64,000 nt of DNA, from contig NZ_AP024702.1 in NCBI RefSeq assembly GCF_037076345.1, positions 2,604,001 through 2,668,000 on the forward strand, read 5' to 3'. This document shows, in pieces, positions 43,259 through 51,717 of the stretch. Positions within the stretch are counted from its first letter, which is position 1. Every line of letters starts with the position of its first letter. A model generated the notes under the pieces. The model had not been told where the DNA came from, searched no databases, and worked only from the letters and a program-made list of their open reading frames with translations. The stretch comes from Haloferula helveola. Its GTDB lineage: Bacteria > Verrucomicrobiota > Verrucomicrobiia > Verrucomicrobiales > Akkermansiaceae. The translations under genes and the position numbers were made by a program.

Positions 43259-44545
43259 ATGACCGTCCGACCGATTGCCTTCGCCTCCATCCTTGCCGCC
43301 GCGCTGCCGTATTCGGCCACCGCTGACGAGCGGCCACCGAACGTCATCGTCATCCTCGCCGACGATCTCGGTTGCCGTGACCTGAAGCTTTACGACGGCT
43401 GGATCGAGACCCCGCGGATCGAGCGGATGGCGAAGGAAGGCATGACGTTCACCGACTTCCACGCGAACTCGTCAGTCTGCAGCCCGACACGCACCGCCTT
43501 TCTTACTGGCCGCTATCAACAGCGCGCCGGCATCGTCGATGTGATCGTCGGCGACAAGGAGCCGGACCAGGGGATCCCGGCATCGACGCCAACCTTGGCG
43601 AAGGTTTTCCAGAAGAACGGCTACGCGACCGCGCTCTTCGGCAAGTGGCACTGCGGATTTCAGGACCAGTACAATCCCGTCCACCACGGCTTCGATGAGT
43701 TCGTCGGCCTGCTGAACGGAGCGGGTGACTTCCACCAGCACGGGAGCTGGCGGGTCGGACTCGAGAAGCGGAATGTCGAGGGCTACTCAACCGACATCAT
43801 CACCGACCGGAGCGTCGACTTCATCCGTCGCCAGAAGGATAAACCTTTCTTCCTCTACGTCTCGCACCAGACGCCCCACAACCCGTATCAGACCCGTGCC
43901 GACGTGCCGGAGAAGCGCGACAAGGATTGGAAGCAGAACCGCGTCGGCGAGGAGAACCGGCCGCGCTACCAAGAGATGGTGAAGGACCTTGATGACAGTG
44001 TGGGCAAGATCCTCGACACGCTCAAGGAGACGGGACTGTCGGAGAACACGCTGGTGTTCTTCTGGTCGGACAACGGCGACGTCCGGATGAGCCCTGTGGC
44101 AGGCGATCTGCGGGGCAGCAAGTTCAGCCAGTACGAGGGTGGCCACAGGGTTCCCGCCGTGGCGTGGTGGCCGGGCAAGATCAAGGCCGGCGCGGAGTCC
44201 GATGCGTTGGTTCTGGGCTTCGATCTATTCCCGACCTTCACCGAGATCGCGGGGATCGGGGAAGATGCGCCGGACAATCTCGACGGCACGAGCGCGAAGG
44301 CGCACCTGTTGGAACAGGCGGAGTTCAAGGACCGCGAGATTTTCTTCGGCTACGAGCCGAAACTAGGAACCGCGATGCGTCGTGGTGACTGGAAGCTCAT
44401 CGTCAAGGGTGACGACGTGCAGCTTTACAATCTGAAGGACGACCTTTCCGAGACGCGCAACGTCGCCGAGGAACATCCCGACGTCACCAAGTCGATGCGA
44501 GCCGCGATCGAGCGCTTCAAGCAGACGGTGACGAAGGGATCGTAG
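43259..44545 (+). CDS. Arylsulfatase (S1 family) 3
   Basis: 428 residues with a signal peptide (MTVRPIAFASILAAALPYSATA). It has VIVILADDLGCRDLKLY, the formylglycine motif CSPTR in SSVCSPTRTAFLTGRYQQRA, GYATALFGKWHCGF and FFWSDNGDVRM. The C-terminus LYNLKDDLSETRNVAEEHP is typical. The style is that of arylsulfatase A/GalNAc-6-sulfatase relatives. A ribosome site GGGAGG lies 9 bases before the ATG. It needs a formylglycine-generating enzyme from elsewhere. Confidence 0.95.
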   Translation: MTVRPIAFASILAAALPYSATADERPPNVIVILADDLGCRDLKLYDGWIETPRIERMAKEGMTFTDFHANSSVCSPTRTAFLTGRYQQRAGIVDVIVGDKEPDQGIPASTPTLAKVFQKNGYATALFGKWHCGFQDQYNPVHHGFDEFVGLLNGAGDFHQHGSWRVGLEKRNVEGYSTDIITDRSVDFIRRQKDKPFFLYVSHQTPHNPYQTRADVPEKRDKDWKQNRVGEENRPRYQEMVKDLDDSVGKILDTLKETGLSENTLVFFWSDNGDVRMSPVAGDLRGSKFSQYEGGHRVPAVAWWPGKIKAGAESDALVLGFDLFPTFTEIAGIGEDAPDNLDGTSAKAHLLEQAEFKDREIFFGYEPKLGTAMRRGDWKLIVKGDDVQLYNLKDDLSETRNVAEEHPDVTKSMRAAIERFKQTVTKGS

Positions 44546-44578
44546 AGACGGTCGCCGTAAGCTAGGCTCGGCGCCGAC

Positions 44579-44926
44579 TCAATCGAGCCAGCGCCTGAGC
44601 TGGGCCGGTGGACGCGTGATGAGAATCGCGGCGAGACCCGCGAGGGCGCCTGCAGCGAACACGCCCCACACCAAAGGGCTGGCACCGAGCAGCCGGTTCT
44701 TGTCCTCGTCGGCCAGTCGCCGCTCGATCGCCTCGTAACGGATCACGTTCCGAAAAGTTCCGTCGCGGCGGTGGACCACGACGTTGCACTCGTCGTCTTC
44801 GGCGACGTCGATCGACGCCTCGATGGCAGCTTGCTGGGTGTCGTGGATGGAGAGCGGTTTGTCGGTTCCGGAAAGGCGGATCGCCCATCCGTCTTCGTGC
44901 GGGACGATATGGAGATTGTGTTTCAT
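44579..44926 (-). CDS. DUF2188 protein with C-terminal membrane segment
   Basis: 115 residues. The N-terminal half is DUF2188-like: MKHNLHIVPHEDGWAIRLSG, TQQAAIEASIDVAEDDEC and VVHRRDGTFRNVIRYEA. The C-terminal half has one hydrophobic helix (PLVWGVFAAGALAGLAAILI). DUF2188 is a small domain often found in stress-related proteins of unknown function. It converges on sulfatase 3, 33 bp apart. Confidence 0.78.
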   Translation of the reverse strand: MKHNLHIVPHEDGWAIRLSGTDKPLSIHDTQQAAIEASIDVAEDDECNVVVHRRDGTFRNVIRYEAIERRLADEDKNRLLGASPLVWGVFAAGALAGLAAILITRPPAQLRRWLD

Positions 44927-45135
44927 GTGTGGTCTCGAGCGTTTGCTACGCTATTGGAGAGCGAATCCCGTGCCCGACGGTTTCATAGGCCTCGCGGCCG
45001 CTCTTCGTGCTTCGTGCACCGACTTCTGCAACGCCGCGGTTGCGAATTGCACAGGCTCAGGCGAGCGGTTCATCAGCGGCAACCACCGGGTTCGGCCTTG
45101 TTGCTGGAGGTAGCGCAGCCGATAACACCCCGCCC

Positions 45136-47118
45136 ATGAGGAAACGCCACCTCGCATTCATCGGTCTCGCGGTGCTGATCGGCATCGGTGAGCTGCAAGC
45201 CCGCGCAGGGGGCGGCGGTGGCTTCTCCGGCGGTGGCGGTGGAGGGGGTTTCAGTGGCGGCGGCGGAGGAGGCTTCAGCGGCGGTGGTGGCGGCGACGGC
45301 GATGGAGACCTCGGCATTCTGATTTATCTGCTGTTCCGCCTGTGCGTCGAACATCCGTTCATTGGCATTCCGCTGGTGGCTGTTCTCGGCTGGGCCTTCT
45401 TCTTTTATGGCAAGAAGGGCTACAACGGGTCGGTCGGCTACCATCAGGGATCGGTCATCCGGAAGGGCCGCGCGATGCAGGAGCAGCGCATGCGTGAGGT
45501 GGCGCTCGGCAACTTGCGCGAGCGGGATCCGGGCTTTGACGAGGGAGCGTTCTGCCGGCGGGTCGGACTCGCTTTTCTCAAGATCCAGAATGCGTGGTGC
45601 GCGCATGACCTGAGGCAGGTCGAGGCGTTCATTTCCGACGGCGTGGACGAACGCTTCAGTCTGCAGATCCAGGAGCAGCAGGAAGAGGGCTGGCGGGACC
45701 ACATGGAGAACATCCAGATCCATCGGACGCGGATCGTGCAGGTGAAATCGGATTCGGTGTACGACGTGATCACGGTGGAGCTGCACTGCTCCGCGGTGGA
45801 CTACCGGGTCAACCTGAGGACCGGCATGAAGACCTCGGGTTCGAGTGCGGACTCGTCATTCACCGAATACTGGTCGTTCATCCGTAGGCCGGATGCCAAG
45901 ACCCTGGCGGCGGGTGGTTTGATCGAAGGGCAATGCCCGAACTGCGGCAGCCCGCTCGAGCTGAACGAATCGGCCCAGTGCGGCAGTTGCCTTTCGCTGG
46001 TGAAGAGCGGTGCCTACGACTGGGTTCTCGCCGAGATCACCCAGGCCTCGGAGTGGGTGGCGACGGAGGATGTCGCTTACCCGGGATTGCCTGCGATGAT
46101 GAAGAAGGATCCGGGCTTCTCGTTCCAGGCCCTCGAAGACAAGACCAGCGTGATGTTCTGGCGTCTGATGGCGTCCTACCGGAGCGGCAAGAGCGACCCG
46201 ATCCGCAAGATGGCGACCGATGCCTGTGTTGAACGCCTGGCCGGAGAACTGGCGGCTGACGCACAGGGCAATCGATCCTACCCGGGTGACTGTGCGGTCG
46301 GGGGCGTGGAGTCGCTGGGCGTCATTCCGGGTGACGACGGCGACCGGGCGCTGGTGAAGGTCCGCTGGAGCGGATCGATGCATCGGCAAACGGCCAACGG
46401 GGAAAGGACCCGTGCCGGAGCGAAGCTGATCCACACCGACATCTTCGTGCTTCTGCGCGGAGGGCAGACGAAGACCAACATCGAACGGGGTCTGCAGGCG
46501 AGCCATTGCCCCAACTGCGGCGGAAGCGTGTCGAGCAGCGCGGCCACGGCCTGCGAGTACTGTGGCACCGTGATCAACGACGGTGCCTTGGACTGGGTCC
46601 TCGAATACAGGGCCGGACCGTACGATCCGTGGATCAAGTCACTCCGCGAGGCGATGGCCGCCCAGCCGCGGGGAGCGGCGGGCGAGGGTGTCGCGGCTGT
46701 GGCACCGGGTTTGGATGGCGTCGAACATCACGGTGGCCTCACCCTCGCGGCGTGGCTGGTCAACGTGATGATGGCGGACGGCCAAGTCGATCCGAAGGAA
46801 CAGCGGGTGCTGGAAGGATACGGGAAACGTGCGGGTCTGCGCCCCGAAGAGATCGAATCGCTGATCACGTCCGCACACGACGGAACGCTCGAGCTGGAGA
46901 GTCCGGACGATGAAGGGGAGATCCGCGCCTGGCTCACCGAGATGGCGGCGATGGCGCTGGCCGACGGCCGCGTGTCGCGTGAGGAGAACCGCGCCCTGGT
47001 CCTGCTCGGCGGCAAGCTCGGTTACGGCCCGGTTGACATCAGCCAGCTGATCAACCGGACCCGCACGCAACTCTACCGGCAGAGCAGGGGATTGATCCGG
47101 GAAGTACGGGCATCCTAG
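45136..47118 (+). CDS. Glycine-rich Tim44-like, double zinc-ribbon and TerB protein
   Basis: 660 residues from the ATG at 45136. A signal peptide or anchor (MRKRHLAFIGLAVLIGIGEL) leads to a glycine-rich stretch (GGGGGFSGGGGGGGFSGGG), then one or two membrane segments (LGILIYLLFRLCVEHPFIGI, LVAVLGWAFFFYG). Residues about 130-250 look Tim44-like (FLKIQNAWCAHDLRQVEAFI, YDVITVELHCSAVDYRVNL). Zinc ribbons follow near 265 (CPNCGSPLELNESAQCGSC) and 457 (CPNCGGSVSSSAATACEYCG), with a second helical region between. The end (about 535-650) is TerB-like (LAAWLVNVMMADGQVDPKEQ, MALADGRVSREENRALVLL). The protein resembles tellurite-type membrane-linked modules, but no enzyme activity is seen. Confidence 0.82.
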   Translation: MRKRHLAFIGLAVLIGIGELQARAGGGGGFSGGGGGGGFSGGGGGGFSGGGGGDGDGDLGILIYLLFRLCVEHPFIGIPLVAVLGWAFFFYGKKGYNGSVGYHQGSVIRKGRAMQEQRMREVALGNLRERDPGFDEGAFCRRVGLAFLKIQNAWCAHDLRQVEAFISDGVDERFSLQIQEQQEEGWRDHMENIQIHRTRIVQVKSDSVYDVITVELHCSAVDYRVNLRTGMKTSGSSADSSFTEYWSFIRRPDAKTLAAGGLIEGQCPNCGSPLELNESAQCGSCLSLVKSGAYDWVLAEITQASEWVATEDVAYPGLPAMMKKDPGFSFQALEDKTSVMFWRLMASYRSGKSDPIRKMATDACVERLAGELAADAQGNRSYPGDCAVGGVESLGVIPGDDGDRALVKVRWSGSMHRQTANGERTRAGAKLIHTDIFVLLRGGQTKTNIERGLQASHCPNCGGSVSSSAATACEYCGTVINDGALDWVLEYRAGPYDPWIKSLREAMAAQPRGAAGEGVAAVAPGLDGVEHHGGLTLAAWLVNVMMADGQVDPKEQRVLEGYGKRAGLRPEEIESLITSAHDGTLELESPDDEGEIRAWLTEMAAMALADGRVSREENRALVLLGGKLGYGPVDISQLINRTRTQLYRQSRGLIREVRAS

Positions 47119-47251
47119 TTTTTGAGGCACGGCTGGCGGCCGGATACCGGCTTCCGGAGTTTCCTGAACCTATTGGATTCATTGCCTTCTGAACGAGCCG
47201 GATCAACCTGTGGAACGCGTAACCCATTTGACCCGACCGGTGCCGGAAGAT

Positions 47252-47296
47252 GCCGGTTTCAAAACCGGCGCTCCATTCCGGGCCATCACCGGAATG
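47252..47296 (+). other. Two adjacent strong hairpins upstream of the lipoprotein gene
   Basis: GCCGGTTT (47252-47259) and AAACCGGC (47262-47269) pair perfectly around CA; CATTCCGG (47274-47281) and CCGGAATG (47289-47296) pair perfectly around a 7-nt loop. They lie 46 bp before the lipoprotein ATG. They could be RNA structure in the leader or the end of the preceding transcript. No T-run follows. Confidence 0.6.
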
Positions 47297-47342
47297 GGAT
47301 TTCTCCGCTGGCGGAAGAAACGATCCGGGGCTTCAATGCGGG

Positions 47343-48071
47343 ATGGGAATCCGCGGCGCCTTCATCCTTCTCGTCGGACTGCTCTCGGGCGGCTGCGCCA
47401 CCGTGGCGGGCGAGGGAGAATCGGGATTCAATGCGAAAGTCCTCGCGGCGGTCCGGCAGATGCCCGCGGGAGGCGGATACGACGGTAGTGACGCGACCAA
47501 GAACTTGCTGCCCGGCGCCTGCGAGCTGCGGGGTGGCACGGTCCGGGTGCAGGCGAATCTCGCCAAACCGAGTTTCTGTTCCGGGGCCACCTACCTCGTT
47601 TTGCTGAAGGCACTGGAGAGCGACTCCGAGGCTCTGCTGCCGGTCATGGATCACCAGGATGGCCACGGGGTGTTCGGACGGTGGAACTCAAACGGTCCGG
47701 GCAGCGCGAAGTTGGTCGCCGACCTGCGTGCGGGCCGCAATTTCACCTCGTGGGACGAGGCCCGGCCGGGTGACTTCCTGAAGATCTGGTGGACCGACGC
47801 CATCGGCGGCCGGGAAAGGGGCCACCTGGTTGTTTACCTCGGTCACGACGCGAAGACGGTTCGCTTCTGGTCGAGCAACCAACCTGGCGGCTACGGAATG
47901 AAGTCGGTCCCGATCGCCGATTGCCGTCGGGTTCTCTTCACCCGTATCACGCGGCCAGAGAAGTTCGCGGCTGCAAAGCGCCTGCCCGAGATTGATCCGT
48001 GGTTAGCCAGGATGCTGCGTGAGGACTTCACGTGGAACGAAGTCGCGGCGAAATGCCGGGTCGCCGAGTGA
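47343..48071 (+). CDS. NlpC/P60-like or amidase-like lipoprotein
   Basis: 242 residues from the ATG at 47343; MGIRGAFILLVGLLSGGCAT gives a lipobox (SGGC). The C-terminal part has CSGATYLVLLKALES followed by EARPGDFLKIWW and RGHLVVYLGHDAKTVRFWSS, which is the layout of a papain-like NlpC/P60 or amidase fold: a Cys in CSGATY and a His in GHLVVYLG as candidate catalytic residues. The target, if active, would be cell-wall peptide or another amide. It is the last of the plus-strand genes before a convergent PEP-CTERM gene. Confidence 0.65.
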   Translation: MGIRGAFILLVGLLSGGCATVAGEGESGFNAKVLAAVRQMPAGGGYDGSDATKNLLPGACELRGGTVRVQANLAKPSFCSGATYLVLLKALESDSEALLPVMDHQDGHGVFGRWNSNGPGSAKLVADLRAGRNFTSWDEARPGDFLKIWWTDAIGGRERGHLVVYLGHDAKTVRFWSSNQPGGYGMKSVPIADCRRVLFTRITRPEKFAAAKRLPEIDPWLARMLREDFTWNEVAAKCRVAE

Positions 48072-48084
48072 GCAGGCCCGCGAG

Positions 48085-48795
48085 TCAGGCGCGCCGCCTG
48101 CGCAGCGCGAGAGCGACTCCGAGGATTCCCAGCACGGCGACCGAAGGTTCCGGGACCGCGGTGATCGTCCCGTTCAGTGTGAACGAGTCGTATCCGACGT
48201 TGTTGCCTTGGCCGCCGTTGTAATCCGCATAGATCCGCAAGGTCCACGTTTCGCTGGGATCGATCGTGTAAGGGAGATCCAGGGAGGTCGCGTAGGGCCC
48301 GCCGGGATATGCTCCGCCGATATTGAGGTCGCTGTCGGTCACCACGACTCCGGACGTCGACCCGATCAACTCGGCCCGGTGATCGGACCGAGTCGCGCCA
48401 TTGCCTTGCGCCGCGCCGGTGTTGCTGAAGTGGTTGAAGGTCAGGTCGAGCGTGTCGATGGCGATCGACGCGGTTCCGGACGATAGCACCACCGGAACGT
48501 CGAAATACCATCCGTCCTCGTTGTCGATGTTCAGGTCGAGCGCCAGATAGCCCTGTGCCGGGGTTGTGTTGAAGAGCCCCGCATTCTGGGTCGAGCCGTC
48601 GTTCACACCGTTGCTTTCGTTCTCGAAAACGGTGATGGAGCTTCCCGGCGAATCAATGCCGTTGGTGCTGAAGGTGATGTTGCTCGCCGTGGTTCCCGAG
48701 ACCGTGCGCCCGCTGAAGTCCGTGGAGACAATGATCGCCCCGTTTGCTGTCGCTGATGCGAGGGCAAGTAGAGCGAGGGGTCGGGACAGGATCAT
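48085..48795 (-). CDS. PEP-CTERM sorting domain protein 2
   Basis: 236 residues from the ATG at 48795, with signal peptide MILSRPLALLALASATANGA. The body is a secreted beta domain (FSGRTVSGTTASNITFSTNG, GYLALDLNIDNEDGWYFDVP, AIDTLDLTFNHFSNTGAA). The C-terminus is VPEPSVAVLGILGVALALRRRRA: PEP, hydrophobic segment, Arg run. It should be handled by an exosortase. It is convergent with the amidase-like lipoprotein gene, 13 bp apart. Confidence 0.88.
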   Translation of the reverse strand: MILSRPLALLALASATANGAIIVSTDFSGRTVSGTTASNITFSTNGIDSPGSSITVFENESNGVNDGSTQNAGLFNTTPAQGYLALDLNIDNEDGWYFDVPVVLSSGTASIAIDTLDLTFNHFSNTGAAQGNGATRSDHRAELIGSTSGVVVTDSDLNIGGAYPGGPYATSLDLPYTIDPSETWTLRIYADYNGGQGNNVGYDSFTLNGTITAVPEPSVAVLGILGVALALRRRRA

Positions 48796-48896
48796 GGCGG
48801 CTGCGGACGGAGGAAAGGAACACGCGAAGGGCCGTCCGTCAAACTCGTTGAATGCCAGCCTGTGGTGTTGATCAGGGTCCTTCCCGGGCAACCCGG

Positions 48897-50087
48897 CTAC
48901 TTGTTCGTCCGCAACTTCACCAGCGCATCGGCGAAGGCCTTGCCGATCTGGCCGAAGAACTTGGCGGAGCCGTAGTAGTGGAAACCTTGGTTGGAGATCC
49001 CGTTGTCGAGAAGGAACAGCTCGTCGGCGCTCAGCGACTTCTCGATCTTCGCGCGCTTCTCGGCTTCGAGCTTGGCCTTGTCCGCCTTCACGTTCTCCCC
49101 GGCTTTCCGCCGCTTATCGAGTTCCTTGTCTCGCGCCGCGAATTCCTTCTTTACCTCATTCACCTTCGCCAGCACGTCATCCAGTTCCGTCGGCCAGTAT
49201 TTGTGGGTGAACACATTGGTGACGTTCCCCTTGAACTCGTCCATCCCGGCCGGCGCGGCCATGGCGGCGCGGAAGGCATCCGTGTTCTCGCCCGCCGCTT
49301 CGCCGCCGGTGCCGAGCACCCCGATCACGAATGGCAGCTTCGGAGCCGAGAGGTCCTTGCGGACGTCGCGGATGAAGCAAGCCAGCAACCGGCTGTATTC
49401 GGAGTAGTCCTTGGTGCTCTTCTTGCCGGCGGACGGATCGGTCCGGGGATAGTTGCCGACCAGATCGTTGAACCCCTGGAACCACACGAAACCGGAAAGC
49501 TCGTAGCCCTCCTTCGGGTCGTAGTCCGGATAGACTTTCTTCGGGTCGGCCAGCACCTCCTTCACGTGCTCGATCAGGTAACCGTAGTACTTGCCCGCCT
49601 TCTCCTTGGATTTCTCCTCCTCGGGTTCGCCGCCGCTCGGCGGGCGGAAGTCGACCTTCAGGCTCTTGCCACCCCATGAGTCCTTGATCAGCAGGATCGG
49701 TTCGCCCAGCGCCTTGTTCATGTAGATGCCGAAGGTGAACTCGGGGCCGATCTTGCCGGTGCCGACATGGTGCTGGCTGCCGTATCCCGCGGTCAGCTTG
49801 CCCGACTTCTTTCCGACCGGGTTGCCGGAAAAGTCGCCGTAAGAGTAGGCGATCCAGACATCGTCACAGACGACCGGCTCGCCGTCGGGGCCGACCATCG
49901 CCTTGTGGAGCTCCGCCGTCTTCGGGTCCTTGGCGACCGCGGGGAAGGTCTTGGTCTGGGCGTGGCCTTCCATGTTCGACTGGCCGCAGAGGATGAAGAC
50001 CTTGAGCGGTTTCGCACCCGCCGGGATGGCGAAGGCGATGGCAGCCAGGCAGGAGAGGAGGGTGAACGGGAAGCGGGTAGGTCTCAT
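48897..50087 (-). CDS. SASA-type carbohydrate esterase
   Basis: 396 residues with signal peptide MRPTRFPFTLLSCLAAIAFA. The catalytic block is VFILCGQSNMEGHA, in which the Ser of GQSNM is the nucleophile; later come LIKDSWGGKSLKVDFRPPS, FVWFQGFNDLVGNYP and SNQGFHYYGSAKFF with a candidate His. This is the sialate O-acetylesterase/DUF303 family (CE6-like), which removes acetyl groups from sugars. A charged coiled segment (AARDKELDKRRKAGENVKA) sits near residue 310-345. It would work with the nearby sulfatase on a decorated polysaccharide and is divergent from it over 160 bp. Confidence 0.9.
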   Translation of the reverse strand: MRPTRFPFTLLSCLAAIAFAIPAGAKPLKVFILCGQSNMEGHAQTKTFPAVAKDPKTAELHKAMVGPDGEPVVCDDVWIAYSYGDFSGNPVGKKSGKLTAGYGSQHHVGTGKIGPEFTFGIYMNKALGEPILLIKDSWGGKSLKVDFRPPSGGEPEEEKSKEKAGKYYGYLIEHVKEVLADPKKVYPDYDPKEGYELSGFVWFQGFNDLVGNYPRTDPSAGKKSTKDYSEYSRLLACFIRDVRKDLSAPKLPFVIGVLGTGGEAAGENTDAFRAAMAAPAGMDEFKGNVTNVFTHKYWPTELDDVLAKVNEVKKEFAARDKELDKRRKAGENVKADKAKLEAEKRAKIEKSLSADELFLLDNGISNQGFHYYGSAKFFGQIGKAFADALVKLRTNK

Positions 50088-50247
50088 CGGTTGCGTTCGT
50101 TCGGATTCGGTCTAGCGGTCAGCCTATCGGAGCATTTTCGCCGATGAAGGAGAATCTCGGATCACGAACGCCTCGCGCTCCGGTGACGGAATCCGATCTG
50201 CCTCGCGAGGGTTTGACCGGAGGCGTCCGGCTTGGGAGGTTCGGCGT

Positions 50248-51708
50248 GTGAAACTGATCCTGATTGCGGTCCTTGCGGGATGCCTTGGCAAGGCGGTTGC
50301 GGCCGACCCGGCCCGCCCGAACTTCATCTTCTTCATCTCGGACGACATCTCGCAGGAGGACCACGGCTGCTACGGGCACCCGGTGATCCAGACTCCGAGC
50401 ATCGATCTTCTTGCCGCCGGCGGCATGCGTTTCGATCAGGCTTATCTCACCATCAGCAGCTGCAGCCCGAGCCGGTGCAGCATCATCACCGGCCGCTATC
50501 CGCACAACACAGGTGCGCCTGAGCTCCACTCGAAACTACCCGACGACCAGGTCCGCTTCCCCGAGTTGCTGAGGAATGCCGGCTACTACACCGCGCTTTC
50601 CGGGAAGAACCATATGTTCTCCAACAAGGACCGGGCTTTCGACAAGATTACCGGAGGAGGTGGTCCTGGGGGAGCCGGCGATTGGGTGGAGCTGGTTCGA
50701 GACCGTCCAGAGGGCCAGCCGTTTTTCTTTTGGTTCGCCGCCTACGATGCCCACCGGGGTTGGACGATCGGCGATGATGCGCCCGAGTACAAGCCCGCGG
50801 AAGTGGTGGTGCCTCCTTACAACGTCGACAGCCCGACCACCCGTGAGGATTTCGCCAGCTACTACCACGAGGTCAGCCGCTTCGATCATTTCGTCGGCAA
50901 GGTGCGGGACGAACTCGAGCGCCAGGGAGTCCTGGAGAACACGTTCCTTGTCGTCGGTTCGGACAACGGTCGTCCGTTCCCTCGCGCCAAGAGCCGGCTG
51001 TACGACAGCGGTATCAAGACGCCGTGGGTCGTCCATTTCCCGGCGCTGATCAAAGAGGCTGCCGTCACCGAGAGCTTCGTCAGCGTGATCGACCTCAGCG
51101 CCACCTGTCTTGAGCTTGCCGGTGTCGAGATTCCCGAATGCGTCCAGGGCCGGAGCTTCGTGCCGATCCTCAAGGACCCTGCGGCCACGGTGCGCGAGGT
51201 CGTCTTCTCCGAGCAGAACTGGCACGTCTATCGAAACCACTCGCGCCTCGTCCGGTGGGGTGATTTCGCCTACATCCGCAACCGCTTTCCCGACCAGATG
51301 AACCTGTGTGCGGAGTCGGACACCACCTATCCGGCGGGCAAGGAGCTGTGGCAGGCCCATGCGGAAGGTCGGACGACCGAGGATCACTGGCAGACCTTCG
51401 CCAACCCGTGTCCGAAGGAAGAACTCTACGATCTGAGCAAGGACCCGGACCAGCTGCACAACCTCGCGGATGATCCGGCGATGGCCGGGGCGTTGGAGAA
51501 AGGCCGTGAGTTGCTTGTGGCATGGACGGAGCAGACCGGTGATACCTTGCCGGCCAATCCGACACCGAGTCGGCACGGACCGCCGCGCATCAAGGACGGC
51601 AAGGTGCTGCCTTGGGAGAGAGGCCCGGGTGGGAATCCCCATGCGGAATTCCCCGGCGCGGCTCGCGACGCTGACAGCATCGATCACCCGGGACCGCTGC
51701 GCAGGTAA
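50248..51708 (+). CDS. Sulfamidase-like S1 sulfatase 4
   Basis: 486 residues from a GTG at 50248 with GGGAGG 8 bases upstream. The signal peptide is MKLILIAVLAGCLGKAVA. It has NFIFFISDDISQEDHGCYG, the formylglycine motif CSPSR in SSCSPSRCSIITGRYPHNTG, and a variant second motif GYYTALSGKNHMFS, where most arylsulfatases have GKWH. That pattern and FFWFAAYDAHRGW are like heparan N-sulfatase (sulfamidase) relatives. A late VVGSDNGRPFPRAKS is also family-typical. It would remove N- or O-sulfate outside the cytoplasm. A Pro/His-rich tail follows. Confidence 0.92.
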   Translation: MKLILIAVLAGCLGKAVAADPARPNFIFFISDDISQEDHGCYGHPVIQTPSIDLLAAGGMRFDQAYLTISSCSPSRCSIITGRYPHNTGAPELHSKLPDDQVRFPELLRNAGYYTALSGKNHMFSNKDRAFDKITGGGGPGGAGDWVELVRDRPEGQPFFFWFAAYDAHRGWTIGDDAPEYKPAEVVVPPYNVDSPTTREDFASYYHEVSRFDHFVGKVRDELERQGVLENTFLVVGSDNGRPFPRAKSRLYDSGIKTPWVVHFPALIKEAAVTESFVSVIDLSATCLELAGVEIPECVQGRSFVPILKDPAATVREVVFSEQNWHVYRNHSRLVRWGDFAYIRNRFPDQMNLCAESDTTYPAGKELWQAHAEGRTTEDHWQTFANPCPKEELYDLSKDPDQLHNLADDPAMAGALEKGRELLVAWTEQTGDTLPANPTPSRHGPPRIKDGKVLPWERGPGGNPHAEFPGAARDADSIDHPGPLRR

Positions 51709-51717
51709 GCCACCCGG

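Noticed and set aside
45205-45303. Gly-Gly-Gly-Ser-Phe-rich DNA repeat that could be a CRISPR-like or minisatellite array
   Set aside because: It is the in-frame glycine-rich segment of the Tim44/TerB gene, without spacers.
47252-47269. Possible tRNA-Sec-like anticodon arm (GCCGGTTTCAAAACCGGC)
   Set aside because: The central loop would be 6 or 8 nt, not 7; there is no acceptor stem, T-arm or TTCRA nearby.
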